Assembly (NCBI GenBank): GCA_027318585.1
Contig: DAHVOW010000011.1
Location: 1-55,998 of the forward strand
Reading direction: 5' to 3'
Length of the DNA stretch: 55,998 nt
Source of the DNA: Methanobacteriaceae archaeon
GTDB taxonomy: Archaea; Methanobacteriota; Methanobacteria; Methanobacteriales; Methanobacteriaceae
The number at the start of each line of letters is the position of its first letter. The stretch's first letter is position 1. The translations under genes were made by a program, and so were the position numbers. The notes beneath the pieces are model-generated. The model had not been told where the DNA came from and searched no databases. It saw only the letters and a program-made list of their open reading frames with translations. Shown here piece after piece: positions 36,188 to 44,111 of the stretch.

Positions 36188-37051
36188 ATGAGATCCCTGG
36201 ATCGGGAAGTATTCACCCAAGAACTTTTAAACAGAATAGAGAAGACAATTACGGACTATTCACTTATAGATTCTGATGAAAGGGTTGCTGTGGCTCTTTC
36301 GGGCGGAAAAGACAGTGTATTAACTTTACATGCCCTTCATGATTTTAGAGAAAAGGTAAACTTTGAACTCTTGGCCATAGCCATAGATGAGGGTATATCA
36401 GGTTATCGGGCCGATGGACTGCAAATTGCCCGTCAGCATGCCAGTGAACTGGGAATAGAACTTATAGAAAAATCATTGAAAAGGGAAATGGGAATAACCC
36501 TAGATCAGGCCTCTAATTTTCATCACACCGCCTGCGTCCCCTGTGGAGTTTTCAGGCGTTATCTACTCAACCGAACTGGCCATGAATTGGAACTGGACAA
36601 GCTGGCCACTGGTCATAACCTGGATGATGAGGTTCAATCATTTTTGATGAGTTTTGCCCGTGCAGACACCCGGCGATTTGGTAAATTCGGACCTAAACTG
36701 GATCGTATCCATCCTAAGATGATACCCCGTATCAAACCATTATGGAAGATCCAGGAGAAAGAAGTAGGCATCTGGGCGGTATTAAATGAAATGGATGTTC
36801 ATATGGCTGAATGTCCCTATGCATACACCTCATTTCGTTCTAATTTGAAGAATTATCTCAACCAGCTAGAAGAAAAAAGTCCGGGGACCAAGATTAACCT
36901 ACTAAACTCCTTCCATAAATCTTTTCAATTCGAAGACTTGCTGATGAAGGTTGAACTCCACGAATGTAAACGTTGCGGTGAACCATCCTCTTCTTCTTTG
37001 TGCAAAGCCTGTGAGATAAGAGAAGAAATAAACCAAATTAAGAATGTATAA
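36188..37051 (+). CDS. ncsA: tRNA 2-thiolation PP-loop ATPase (NcsA/TtuA/Ctu1 family) without N-terminal zinc finger
   Basis: The 287-residue protein adenylates tRNA U34 or U54 for sulfur insertion. The PP-loop is VALSGGKDS, the Fe-S/catalytic cysteines are in CVPCGVFRRY and MAECPYAY, and ATGHNLDDE is typical. A C-terminal zinc finger is present (ECKRCGE and LCKACEI). The N-terminal zinc finger normal for TtuA-type members is missing; the protein starts directly at the helix corresponding to REHYLDWF, and an in-frame stop lies at 36167. ATG 36188 is used; a TTG six codons upstream is the alternative. Confidence 0.87.
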   Translation: MRSLDREVFTQELLNRIEKTITDYSLIDSDERVAVALSGGKDSVLTLHALHDFREKVNFELLAIAIDEGISGYRADGLQIARQHASELGIELIEKSLKREMGITLDQASNFHHTACVPCGVFRRYLLNRTGHELELDKLATGHNLDDEVQSFLMSFARADTRRFGKFGPKLDRIHPKMIPRIKPLWKIQEKEVGIWAVLNEMDVHMAECPYAYTSFRSNLKNYLNQLEEKSPGTKINLLNSFHKSFQFEDLLMKVELHECKRCGEPSSSSLCKACEIREEINQIKNV

Positions 37052-37104
37052 TCGACTCTGAAGATATAAACTAATGATTCAAGTTATACTCACGTTCTAG
37101 GGAT

Positions 37105-37320
37105 TCACCTAACTTTATCGGCAGTGGTGAAGTAAGCCCCGCCATGAATTTTCTCCTGTAATCCCTGCACGATTTCTGAAGCTTCCTGATGGGTATTGGC
37201 TTTTTCAATGATGCGCATATCTTTAACTTTAAGATTCTTACCGCAAACGCATTTCTTTGTTTTAAAACCTTTTTTAGAGTAGTTCACCCGTCCACAGTTA
37301 CATCGGAATATAATGTACAT
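37105..37320 (-). CDS. DUF1922 zinc-ribbon protein (MTH1184-like)
   Basis: The 71-residue protein begins MYIIFRCNCGRVNYSKKG and carries a CxC...CxC zinc-ribbon (FRCNCG and KKCVCGK), matching the structurally characterised MTH1184 protein in length and sequence pattern. ATG 37320 gives exactly this length; the open frame upstream is not conserved. The function is unknown. It is convergent with ncsA. Confidence 0.87.
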   Translation of the reverse strand: MYIIFRCNCGRVNYSKKGFKTKKCVCGKNLKVKDMRIIEKANTHQEASEIVQGLQEKIHGGAYFTTADKVR

Positions 37321-37443
37321 GTTATTGCCTTTATTTTTTTTTGAGAATAAGATTTCCATGTAAATGGACAACCTTTATCCATGATGATTATGAGATTCTA
37401 CCCTTAAAATAGATGAGCATTGATGAAAAAGAAACAAAATGTC

Positions 37444-38604
37444 CTATAAACCAATTAACTGATTAAAAAGAGGCCATATTACGTTAGGGATTGATAAAAA
37501 AGTTCCAATTGTGCAGCCGATATTAGCACCCACCACCACCAGGAGCACCCGGAATAGACGGTTACCTAATAGTTCTTTAAAGCTTTCACATTTACCCAAA
37601 CCACTGAGGTCATCCATTGAGGCTCCTCTTAACTTGGCCTCAGCTAAACCGGCAAACCACCCTGCGGCCAGAAGGGGATGAATTGAGGTTATGGGGGCCA
37701 CTAAAAAGGCAACCACTGCAGATAGGAGTCTGGATCCGGCCAGAAGGGAACCTGCAAATGAAAGTCCTCCGGTTAATAGGACAAACTGTAAAAGGTTCAT
37801 CTGGATGTTTACTCCTTTTAAAAATGCCAGTAAGAATATTATAATGATAAATACAGGTATTAAAAATAGGATCATTTTGCCCACAGGGAATCCACCTTTT
37901 TTCACCTGATTCAAATTGTTTAAGGGAGGTATTTCCTGGGGATGTTCCAAGTAGTGCTGTATTCCTTCCCGATGACCAGCTCCCACCACGGCCACCACAT
38001 CACCCTCCTGATTGAGTAGCATCTGGGCCATGTAAGCATCTCTCTCCTTCACCAAAACATGATATGCCTTAGGGGACATCTCCTGGAAGTATTCCATTAC
38101 TTCAGCCAAAGTATCCCCCTCTTTAATACTTTCCAGGTCCTCCAGCTCATCATCATTGCCGAAAAAGGATCCCAGAATCCCGTAGAAAAATTTCAACTTT
38201 TCCCACAGACTCATCTGATTCAAAGCCCTCTGTAGGGTTATTTGAATATCGCGGTCAATGAGGGCTATCTTGGCACCAACCTCTTTTGCAGATTCAATGG
38301 CTACCACCATTTCTGCACCAGGCTTAACACCTAGATCGTCTCCGATCTTTTTTTGAAAATATGATAAAAATGCACTCACCAAAAAAAGGGTCAAGTTGTT
38401 CCCTTTGATTACTTCACTGATTTTAGGTTTCTTATTCTCTTCTGCAGTACCATTTTTTTCATTCATCAGGCTATAATAACGGTTGGGGTCCAGTTCCACT
38501 GCCACCACGTCTGGTAAACCTTCCAATATTGCCTTTCGAACCTCTTCCACGCTGGGTTGGGATACGTGGGCCGTTCCTATAATTTTAAGTTTTTCTGGGG
38601 GCAT
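37444..38604 (-). CDS. TraB/PrgY-family membrane protein
   Basis: The 386-residue protein has an N-terminal TraB (ChaN/Tiki-like) domain with GTAHVSQPSVEEVRKAI, VAVELDPNRYYSLM, LIDRDIQITLQRA and VVAVVGAGHREGI. It is followed by about four or five hydrophobic segments (from residue 250 on), including LLAAGWFAGLAEA and VGANIGCTIGTF. The family includes a pheromone-shutdown protein and possible metalloproteases; the archaeal role is unknown. I choose ATG 38604 (MPPEKLKIIGTAH), next to the comB stop; the longer frame would overlap comB by 137 bases. It is co-directional with comB and probably in its operon. Confidence 0.83.
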   Translation of the reverse strand: MPPEKLKIIGTAHVSQPSVEEVRKAILEGLPDVVAVELDPNRYYSLMNEKNGTAEENKKPKISEVIKGNNLTLFLVSAFLSYFQKKIGDDLGVKPGAEMVVAIESAKEVGAKIALIDRDIQITLQRALNQMSLWEKLKFFYGILGSFFGNDDELEDLESIKEGDTLAEVMEYFQEMSPKAYHVLVKERDAYMAQMLLNQEGDVVAVVGAGHREGIQHYLEHPQEIPPLNNLNQVKKGGFPVGKMILFLIPVFIIIIFLLAFLKGVNIQMNLLQFVLLTGGLSFAGSLLAGSRLLSAVVAFLVAPITSIHPLLAAGWFAGLAEAKLRGASMDDLSGLGKCESFKELLGNRLFRVLLVVVGANIGCTIGTFLSIPNVIWPLFNQLIGL

Positions 38605-38608
38605 TTTT

Positions 38609-39280
38609 TCACATCTGGGAGCTAATGATCCCATTCCTGTAAACCGGCACTGTATCCGAAGTATCTCGTTGCAGACAGAACTGGATGTCCTTTTCAAAGC
38701 CCAGTTCACGGAGATTAGCTGCGGATAAAGATTCATAAACTGCATTTTCTGTTTTTTTCATATCCTGACTGGCCAGGACGGAAGCCAGTGCCATTTCATC
38801 CAATGTACAGCTGTTTTGCAGGTTAGAAATTATTGTTCCTGCGCCTAAAAAGTCTTCAATTGCAAATCTACCGTTTACACCAGCCATAACTACTTCAATA
38901 TGGTCCTTAGCTATATTAAAAGCATGGGTAGCCACAGCTTTAGCGTTAATAAATGATCCTATAAGGGGAATCCCATTCATACTTCCCAGTATCCTGGTGC
39001 CGTTGCTGGTAGTCAGGATCAGGCTTTTTCCACGGAATTTCTGGATTTCAATGGGAGAATTTCCGGTATTAAATCCTTCTACCGTATCTCCTCCTCTTTC
39101 TCCAGCTAAAACAGCTTTATGTTGAGAAGCAAGTTTAAGGGCATCATCTAATTGGGTGACTGGTATAATTTCATCAAAGCTCTCTAGAGCCACCGTTATG
39201 GTGGTACTGGCACGAAGCACGTCCACCATTATTCCAACATCTTCCGAATATGATTTCTCCAAAGTTAGGGAAACATACAT
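38609..39280 (-). CDS. comB: 2-phosphosulfolactate phosphatase
   Basis: ComB removes phosphate from 2-phosphosulfolactate, the second step of coenzyme M synthesis from phosphoenolpyruvate and sulfite. The 223-residue protein shows VDVLRASTTITVAL, LAGERGGDTVEGFNTGNSP and LILTTSNGTR, typical of the Mg-dependent ComB family. ATG 39280 is chosen over a GTG two codons earlier because GGTG lies 5 nt upstream. It precedes the TraB-like gene with only 4 nt between stop and start. The sulfolactate dehydrogenase that follows it in the pathway is comC at the left end. Confidence 0.92.
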   Translation of the reverse strand: MYVSLTLEKSYSEDVGIMVDVLRASTTITVALESFDEIIPVTQLDDALKLASQHKAVLAGERGGDTVEGFNTGNSPIEIQKFRGKSLILTTSNGTRILGSMNGIPLIGSFINAKAVATHAFNIAKDHIEVVMAGVNGRFAIEDFLGAGTIISNLQNSCTLDEMALASVLASQDMKKTENAVYESLSAANLRELGFEKDIQFCLQRDTSDTVPVYRNGIISSQM

Positions 39281-39331
39281 AAGCACACCAAAAATAGAAT
39301 TTAAATGTAGAGAAAAAATAAGTTTTACCGT

Positions 39332-39541
39332 TTATATTTTCTCAGCAAAAGCAAATCGCCTTCTTACTGAAGTGATTCTTATTTTGACTTCATCACCAAC
39401 TTTAGTGTCTGGTACGAAGACCACGAAGCCTTGGACACGGGTTATTCCGTCGCCTTCCTTACCTACATCTTCAATTTTAACTTCATACTCTTCGCCCTCT
39501 GCAATAGGGGCGGTTTGTTGAGTTTCATCTTCACCGTACAA
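39332..39541 (-). CDS. TRAM-domain RNA-binding protein
   Basis: The 69-residue protein is a single TRAM domain: EGEEYEVKIEDVGKEGDGITRVQGFVVFVPDTKVGDEVKIRITSV followed by RRRFAFAEKI. Small archaeal TRAM proteins bind RNA and can act as RNA chaperones in stress adaptation. It starts with TTG at 39541, with GTGAT 5 nt upstream. A TATA-like element at 39603-39614 fits a leader of about 40 nt. It lies 51 nt upstream of comB on the same strand. Confidence 0.88.
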   Translation of the reverse strand: MYGEDETQQTAPIAEGEEYEVKIEDVGKEGDGITRVQGFVVFVPDTKVGDEVKIRITSVRRRFAFAEKI

Positions 39542-39654
39542 TTCAAATCACGTCCTGATACCAAGATTTGTTGGTCTTGATATGGAATGATCTTTCTATT
39601 ATTGTATATAAATATTGTTGTAAAGGTGTCTAAATGCCATTATTTCCTATTTTT

Positions 39655-39675
39655 AGGCCATGTGGGCCTTTTTTT
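39655..39675 (+). terminator. Terminator-like hairpin with no obvious gene
   Basis: AGGCC and GGCCT form a 5-bp stem with a 5-nt loop directly followed by seven T on the plus strand. No plus-strand gene ends here; the nearest upstream plus-strand gene ends at 37051. It may end a very short transcript from the bidirectional TATA-like element at 39603-39614, or block antisense reading. Confidence 0.4.
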
Positions 39676-39772
39676 GTCAGGGTTAATAACTTAATCGATG
39701 TAGCGAAAATTAGTTGATTTTCACCATTATCCCCTATTAATATATAATATAGTGAATCATCATTGATCTATC

Positions 39773-40294
39773 ATGAAAGTTGTCACCACCCCGATGTGCC
39801 GGGAAGTAGTAGTGCTGGCAGGAATAACAGATTTCATAGTTTCTAATGTCCCGGATTCTATTGATGCTGATTTAGCAGTGGTCTTATGGGAGACAAAAAT
39901 TTCTAAACCAACATTCAGAGTTAAATTGAACACTTTTGCCCAGATAAAGGACAGTATCCATTCTCTGGCAGATAAAATGGGAACTTCTCCTTTTAAATTC
40001 AACTTGGAACCCTATAAACCAATAAAAGTTAGGGAAAGGAAAAAAATAAAAGTTAAGGTTTACTCTAATTTTCTTAAAGAGATAGTTACTGATATGGGGT
40101 TCACCCCGGTGGATGAACCGGCTGATTTCCTGGTGTACCCTGATTATATTCGTGAAAAAATACCTGCTGAAATTGAAGCTGCAGGGGATAGGGCCATTGA
40201 AATTCCTTCCCATAAGAACGTGCCCATTAATCCTCTGAAAAGAGCACATTTAAGGTATAATATCCTGGAGGAAAGATTATGTACGAAACTTTGA
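39773..40294 (+). CDS. Conserved methanogen protein of unknown function, linked to mmp7
   Basis: The 173-residue protein starts MKVVTTPMCREVVVLAGITDF and has no cysteine cluster, membrane segment or nucleotide motif that I recognise. Its middle is strongly basic (PIKVRERKKIKVKV). The mmp7 gene begins inside its last codons (16-nt overlap), so the two are translationally coupled. It is likely a methanogenesis-marker-type protein, but I cannot assign a marker number with confidence. Confidence 0.72.
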   Translation: MKVVTTPMCREVVVLAGITDFIVSNVPDSIDADLAVVLWETKISKPTFRVKLNTFAQIKDSIHSLADKMGTSPFKFNLEPYKPIKVRERKKIKVKVYSNFLKEIVTDMGFTPVDEPADFLVYPDYIREKIPAEIEAAGDRAIEIPSHKNVPINPLKRAHLRYNILEERLCTKL

Positions 40295-41232
40295 CTTATA
40301 CTGGTGGAATTCATAAACACGAGGAGATGAATGAGCTCATTGAGGATCTTGGTGGCTTTGTACTTCAGGAAACCGTTAGTCAAATGGATCTGGTGTTAAC
40401 CCTTGCTGTTCCTATAGAAGACGTGGAAAAGGTACAGGAAAAGGCTAAAGAACTGCTGGGAAAGGTACAACTAGCCCCTATGGCCGGTACCGAACTGGCC
40501 ATTGTTTCACCTACCCTGGCCCGCCAGCACCTCCCCCATTCAGCCTGTGATATTTCAGAATATTTAAGGCGATTCGGAGCCAAGGATAACATGATCGGGC
40601 TGCGCAGAGGGGCTGGTAAGGGTATATCAAATATATCCGAAGAGGAAAAAAGGCTCATAGAGGAACACGACCTGGCAGTATTCGCCCTGGGAAGTTTTCG
40701 GGAGTGCATCCTTAAAAAAACCCATTTATTTGAGGATCTGGAAATACCGGTAGTGGTAACTGGGGCTCCAGAAATTGATGTTGACGATATTCCAGGTGCA
40801 GACGCCTATGTAAGTGGTCTGGGGAGAATACCTCGGCGTTTAAAAAGGGGAGAAAATATTCGCGCCCTTAAAAAATTGGCCGAAGTGGTGGAGGGAATTA
40901 TAAATAATCGGCGAATGGATATGGGTGACGATCCACCTATTGTCCCATCCATACTGGTTAAAACTGAGATCGAAAACCAGGTTCCCGCCATTAAGGAGGT
41001 TTACTCTCCAGCGCCAGTGGTAAGTCAGCTGGACGGGGTCCGGGTCAAGCTGGATTACGACCAATACCATGGGGAAATTGAAAATTTGAAGGTTCAAGAT
41101 TATCGTTTAGGGGACATAGCGGATATAAAGCGTTCTTTTATGTACAACTACATATTGGTCAAGCTTTTATCCGAAACATCCCTGGTGGAACCTCTGGAAC
41201 AGGAAATATCCCAGAAAATCACGGCCAAATGA
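40279..41232 (+). CDS. mmp7: Methanogenesis marker protein 7
   Basis: The 317-residue protein matches the marker 7 family found in methanogens: YETLTYTGGIHKHEEMNELIEDLGG at the N terminus, SPTLARQHLPHSACDISEYLRRFGAKDNMIGLRRGAGKG in the middle, and IVVTGAPEIDVDDI-like sequence. From published work the family has been found with the McrC-containing assembly that activates methyl-coenzyme M reductase. Its ATG overlaps the upstream 173-residue gene and follows a GGAGGAAAG site. The mcr operon lies 7.6 kb downstream. Confidence 0.85.
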   Translation: MYETLTYTGGIHKHEEMNELIEDLGGFVLQETVSQMDLVLTLAVPIEDVEKVQEKAKELLGKVQLAPMAGTELAIVSPTLARQHLPHSACDISEYLRRFGAKDNMIGLRRGAGKGISNISEEEKRLIEEHDLAVFALGSFRECILKKTHLFEDLEIPVVVTGAPEIDVDDIPGADAYVSGLGRIPRRLKRGENIRALKKLAEVVEGIINNRRMDMGDDPPIVPSILVKTEIENQVPAIKEVYSPAPVVSQLDGVRVKLDYDQYHGEIENLKVQDYRLGDIADIKRSFMYNYILVKLLSETSLVEPLEQEISQKITAK

Positions 41233-41289
41233 TAGCTCTTTGATCATGGCGATTTATCTTACTAACCATCTTAAAACCTTGAGGGCACC

Positions 41290-42363
41290 ATGAAAAGGAT
41301 TTTACAGATTGCTGGTTTTGTATCAGTATTCTTCATGGGGCTTCTCTTACTGAATTACTACATTTTTTACACACTAAGCAATCTTTTTGTTTTACCCCTA
41401 AATGGGTATTTTTACCTTCTTATTGTGTTATCCGCACTTTTTTACCCGGTTGCCGCATTACTGGAACGCAGTCTGTCGGACCGCTTCAGCGGCATATTAT
41501 ATGCCCTGGCCGCATCTTGGGTGGGGGTGTCGTTCTTTTTACTGTGGGGTATTATAATATATCAGCTACTGGGGCTTTTTTATGAATTACCAGCCATGAT
41601 GGCTGGAGCTTTAATAGTTAGTTTAACGGCCCTGATCAGTGCTTATTCAATATACAATGCATTTCAGTTAAAAATATCAGAATCCAGCCTGGATATGCAT
41701 GGTTTAAACCATGAAATACGGGCAGTACAGTTGAGTGATGTTCATCTGGGCCCCATTAGGAACCATTCTTTCCTGAAGAAGGTGGTTGAAAAAACTAACT
41801 TATTAAGTCCTGATTTAGTGTTGATAACCGGCGATCTGTTTGATGGCAGTTCCCAGATAGATGAGAAGATCATAAAGGAACTCAACCGATTTCAATGCCC
41901 GGTATTTTTTACTCCCGGAAATCATGATTACATGCAAGGCTTAAGTGAGGTTTGCAATGCCATCTCCCTTACTGAGATTCAGTTACTACGCAACCGGGTG
42001 ATACAATTCGGTGAACTACAGGTGGTGGGGGTGGATTATTCCTACCAGAGTGGATATCTTAAAAATATACTGGATGCTGTGGAAATTGACAAAAATAAAC
42101 CCACCATACTCCTCTATCATCTGCCTGATGATTTCGATGTGGCCAGTAAAGCTGGTGTCGATCTGCAACTTTCCGGGCATACCCATCACGGCCAGTTTTT
42201 TCCCTTTAATTTCCTGGTAAAACTGAGATTTCCTTATTTAGGTGGGTTTTATCATAATGGTACTTCCTGTTTATATGTATCACCAGGAACCGGTACCTGG
42301 GGGCCGCCTATGAGATGGGGATCTCGATGTGAGATAACTTTACTACATTTAAAGCCGGATTGA
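41290..42363 (+). CDS. Membrane metallophosphoesterase (calcineurin-like, YaeI/YkuE type)
   Basis: The 357-residue protein has about four N-terminal hydrophobic segments (residues 5-130) and a C-terminal calcineurin-like phosphoesterase domain. The metal motifs are all present: QLSDVHLGP (DxH), ITGDLFDG (GD), TPGNHDY (GNHD), LLYHLPDDF and LSGHTHHGQ (GHxH). Family members often cleave lipid-linked phosphates; the substrate is unknown. The start follows GAGGG with a 4-nt spacer. It is probably read with mmp7, 57 nt upstream. Confidence 0.88.
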   Translation: MKRILQIAGFVSVFFMGLLLLNYYIFYTLSNLFVLPLNGYFYLLIVLSALFYPVAALLERSLSDRFSGILYALAASWVGVSFFLLWGIIIYQLLGLFYELPAMMAGALIVSLTALISAYSIYNAFQLKISESSLDMHGLNHEIRAVQLSDVHLGPIRNHSFLKKVVEKTNLLSPDLVLITGDLFDGSSQIDEKIIKELNRFQCPVFFTPGNHDYMQGLSEVCNAISLTEIQLLRNRVIQFGELQVVGVDYSYQSGYLKNILDAVEIDKNKPTILLYHLPDDFDVASKAGVDLQLSGHTHHGQFFPFNFLVKLRFPYLGGFYHNGTSCLYVSPGTGTWGPPMRWGSRCEITLLHLKPD

Positions 42364-42399
42364 TTGTGTTTCTAATATAAATCTAATACAAATAATTGA

Positions 42400-42480
42400 T
42401 TAATTGTATTTGCTAGGATTTTTCAAGGCTACTAAAATGATAACAGTAAGGGTTAGTGCAGTTAAAATTATTTTATACAT
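42400..42480 (-). CDS. Putative 26-residue single-membrane-segment microprotein
   Basis: An ATG at 42478-42480 opens a 26-codon frame ending in TAA. The residues run from MYKIILTALT through LTVIILVAL to KNPSKYN, one hydrophobic helix with a basic, polar tail. A strong ribosome site AAGGAGTGA (42488-42496) precedes it with about 8 nt spacing. It lies 104 nt downstream of the DUF134-type regulator on the same strand. It is too short to assign to a family; coding status rests on the ribosome site and composition. Confidence 0.55.
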   Translation of the reverse strand: MYKIILTALTLTVIILVALKNPSKYN

Positions 42481-42583
42481 TATTTAGTCACTCCTTATGA
42501 ATTTAAAATTTTTTTCTAAAAGATTATAGATTAAAAAGCTCATTTAAAAGGAATTGAATTGATAGTGAAACTTTATTGTGATC

Positions 42584-43174
42584 CTAATCTGCTCCACAGA
42601 GTGGAGTTTCACATTGGGGACATTTTGTATTTCTACAAGGAACTGCCCGGGTTTTAGGTGATTCATATCCGCAATTTGGACATTTACACACACGGGGTGG
42701 CCCGGCTCCCAGCCCTTGGCCTCCATACGATTTCCTTTGAATTAATGTAGGATCAGTTACTTCGGACTTAATATCACTTTTAGTCAGCTTTATGTCTTCT
42801 GATTGGCAGTCTGGACAATTATGATACTCTTTACCGGGATTAAGCCATTTAAATCCACATTCATTACATATGTACTGTTCTTTATCAGTTATGAAATCCT
42901 CTCCGATGATGGTAATGGGGGTGCCTTCGATTAAAGCTTTAGATATCTTCTTACGGGCAGAACTCAATATCCGGTGAAAGGTGGGCTGTGAAATTCCCAT
43001 GATCTCCGCTGATCTTTTCTGCTGGATATTATGATAGTCTCGGAGCCTCATGGCTTCAAATTCATCTATGGTTATCTTTACAGACTCTGAAGAATCCCTG
43101 TTGGTACCTTCCGGTTTAAAACAGCGAATTTGCGGTTCTTCCAATATCCTTCTCAATCTTCTTGGTCTGGACAT
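42584..43174 (-). CDS. DUF134-type HTH regulator with C-terminal zinc-ribbon domain
   Basis: The 196-residue protein starts MSRPRRLRRI and has a sigma-like HTH (about residues 35-80; ITIDEFEAMRLRDYHNIQQKRSAEIMGISQPTFHRIL), typical of DUF134. Its C-terminal half (about 98-196) has two zinc-ribbon pairs (CNECG/CPDC and CKCPNCG/CPQC), a GAGPP linker and a CGAD end. That half matches, in order, the whole protein encoded divergently at 43301. The message is probably leaderless: a TATA-like element centred near 43202 predicts a start at about 43175. A perfect palindrome (43179-43192) lies between TATA box and start, implying autorepression. Confidence 0.88.
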   Translation of the reverse strand: MSRPRRLRRILEEPQIRCFKPEGTNRDSSESVKITIDEFEAMRLRDYHNIQQKRSAEIMGISQPTFHRILSSARKKISKALIEGTPITIIGEDFITDKEQYICNECGFKWLNPGKEYHNCPDCQSEDIKLTKSDIKSEVTDPTLIQRKSYGGQGLGAGPPRVCKCPNCGYESPKTRAVPCRNTKCPQCETPLCGAD

Positions 43175-43178
43175 AAGA

Positions 43179-43192
43179 TGAATATATATTCA
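43179..43192. promoter_or_regulatory. Operator palindrome 1 (regulator promoter)
   Basis: TGAATATATATTCA is a perfect 14-bp palindrome between the TATA-like element (43198-43207, minus strand) and the start of the DUF134-type gene. It is identical to the palindrome at 43247-43260. Confidence 0.75.
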
Positions 43193-43246
43193 AAATGATT
43201 TATAAACGTTGGGCATTTTTAAGGAATCAAATATATATATTAGTTA

Positions 43247-43260
43247 TGAATATATATTCA
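43247..43260. promoter_or_regulatory. Operator palindrome 2 (zinc-ribbon/ATPase operon promoter)
   Basis: This is the same TGAATATATATTCA, here extended to a 20-bp perfect palindrome (43244-43263). It lies just downstream of a TATA-like AAATATATATATTAG at 43228-43242 and before the expected start near 43261, the same geometry as at the divergent promoter. Confidence 0.75.
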
Positions 43261-43300
43261 TAATGGGAAGGGGGTACTTCCTGATTAAGGAGTGGACATC

Positions 43301-43615
43301 ATGACTGATAAAAAGAGCTACAAATGCAATAAATGTGGATTCGAATGGTACAGTCCTCAAAAAACATTTACGCAGTGTCCTGACTGTGGATCTGAAGACA
43401 TTTACACTATAACTGCTGGAGACACCCCACAAAGACCATTAGAACAGCCGGGACTGGGAAGAAAAAGAGGATATGGCGGTTCTGGCCATGGTGCCGGACC
43501 ACCAAGCAAATGTAAATGCACCCGGTGTGGATATGAAACTGAAAAAACCCCCGGAGTCCCCTGTAGGACCTCAAACTGCCCAGAGTGCGGAGCACCGATG
43601 TGTGGTGCGGATTAA
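43301..43615 (+). CDS. Zinc-ribbon protein homologous to the C-terminal half of the divergent regulator
   Basis: The 104-residue protein has two zinc-ribbon pairs, CNKCGFEWYSPQ/CPDCGSEDI and CKCTRCGYE/CPECGAPMCGAD, joined by a Gly-rich linker with GAGPPSKC. The divergent DUF134-type regulator carries the same array. ATG 43301 (MTDKKSYKC) is chosen with GGAG 8 nt upstream. It is the first gene of a six-gene plus-strand cluster and may be a metal or cluster sensor or a partner of the regulator (inference). Confidence 0.82.
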   Translation: MTDKKSYKCNKCGFEWYSPQKTFTQCPDCGSEDIYTITAGDTPQRPLEQPGLGRKRGYGGSGHGAGPPSKCKCTRCGYETEKTPGVPCRTSNCPECGAPMCGAD

Positions 43616-43628
43616 AGGAGGGATGAAT

Positions 43629-43997
43629 ATGACAATAATGTGCATTCCAGTAATGGATAACCTGGGAGTATCCTCCCCAATATCTCAACACTTTGGGAAA
43701 ACACCTTACTTCGCCATGATTACCATGGAAGATAATGAAATCAAGGATTTAAGAATAGTAGAAAGTTTAGGAAAGCACGTTGGAGGGACTATGACTCCTG
43801 CCGAGGCCGTGGCGAACACCAAAGCCAATGTATTAATCTGCGGAAATTTGGGTTCCAAGGCCATTCAGATGCTGGGACAGATGGGAATTATCGTATATGT
43901 TGGAGCATCAGGTACAGTTGAAAGTGCACTTGAGCAATGGAAAAGCGGATTTTTGAATTTAGCCGATGATAGTGTCGGTTGCAGGGGCGGAGTTTAA
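43629..43997 (+). CDS. NifX/NafY-like (dinitrogenase iron-molybdenum cofactor-binding fold) protein
   Basis: The 122-residue protein has the NifX/NifB C-terminal fold: IPVMDNLGVSSPISQHFGKTPYFAMI at the N terminus, EIKDLRIVESLGKHVGG, and LICGNLGSKAIQMLGQMGIIVYVGASGTVESAL at the C terminus. Members bind Mo- or Fe-containing cofactors; the Desulfovibrio orange protein with a Mo-Cu cluster belongs here. ATG 43629 is preceded by AAAGGAGGG with a 7-nt spacer. It starts 13 nt after the zinc-ribbon gene. A frame extending upstream to 43473 overlaps that gene and is not credible. Confidence 0.87.
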   Translation: MTIMCIPVMDNLGVSSPISQHFGKTPYFAMITMEDNEIKDLRIVESLGKHVGGTMTPAEAVANTKANVLICGNLGSKAIQMLGQMGIIVYVGASGTVESALEQWKSGFLNLADDSVGCRGGV

Positions 43998-44111
43998 TCT
44001 GCGGACATAATTCACCGTATATTTGATTTAAATGTAAAAATCCCTCGGTTATTTCATTAGAGAAGGGGAAGGAATGTCCATCCTCATCAAGTTATTAATT
44101 GAAGTGGGAAT

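Noticed and set aside
43473..43628. 52-codon N-terminal extension of the first NifX-like gene
   Set aside because: It overlaps the zinc-ribbon gene in another frame; the ATG at 43629 has a strong ribosome site and matches the family start.
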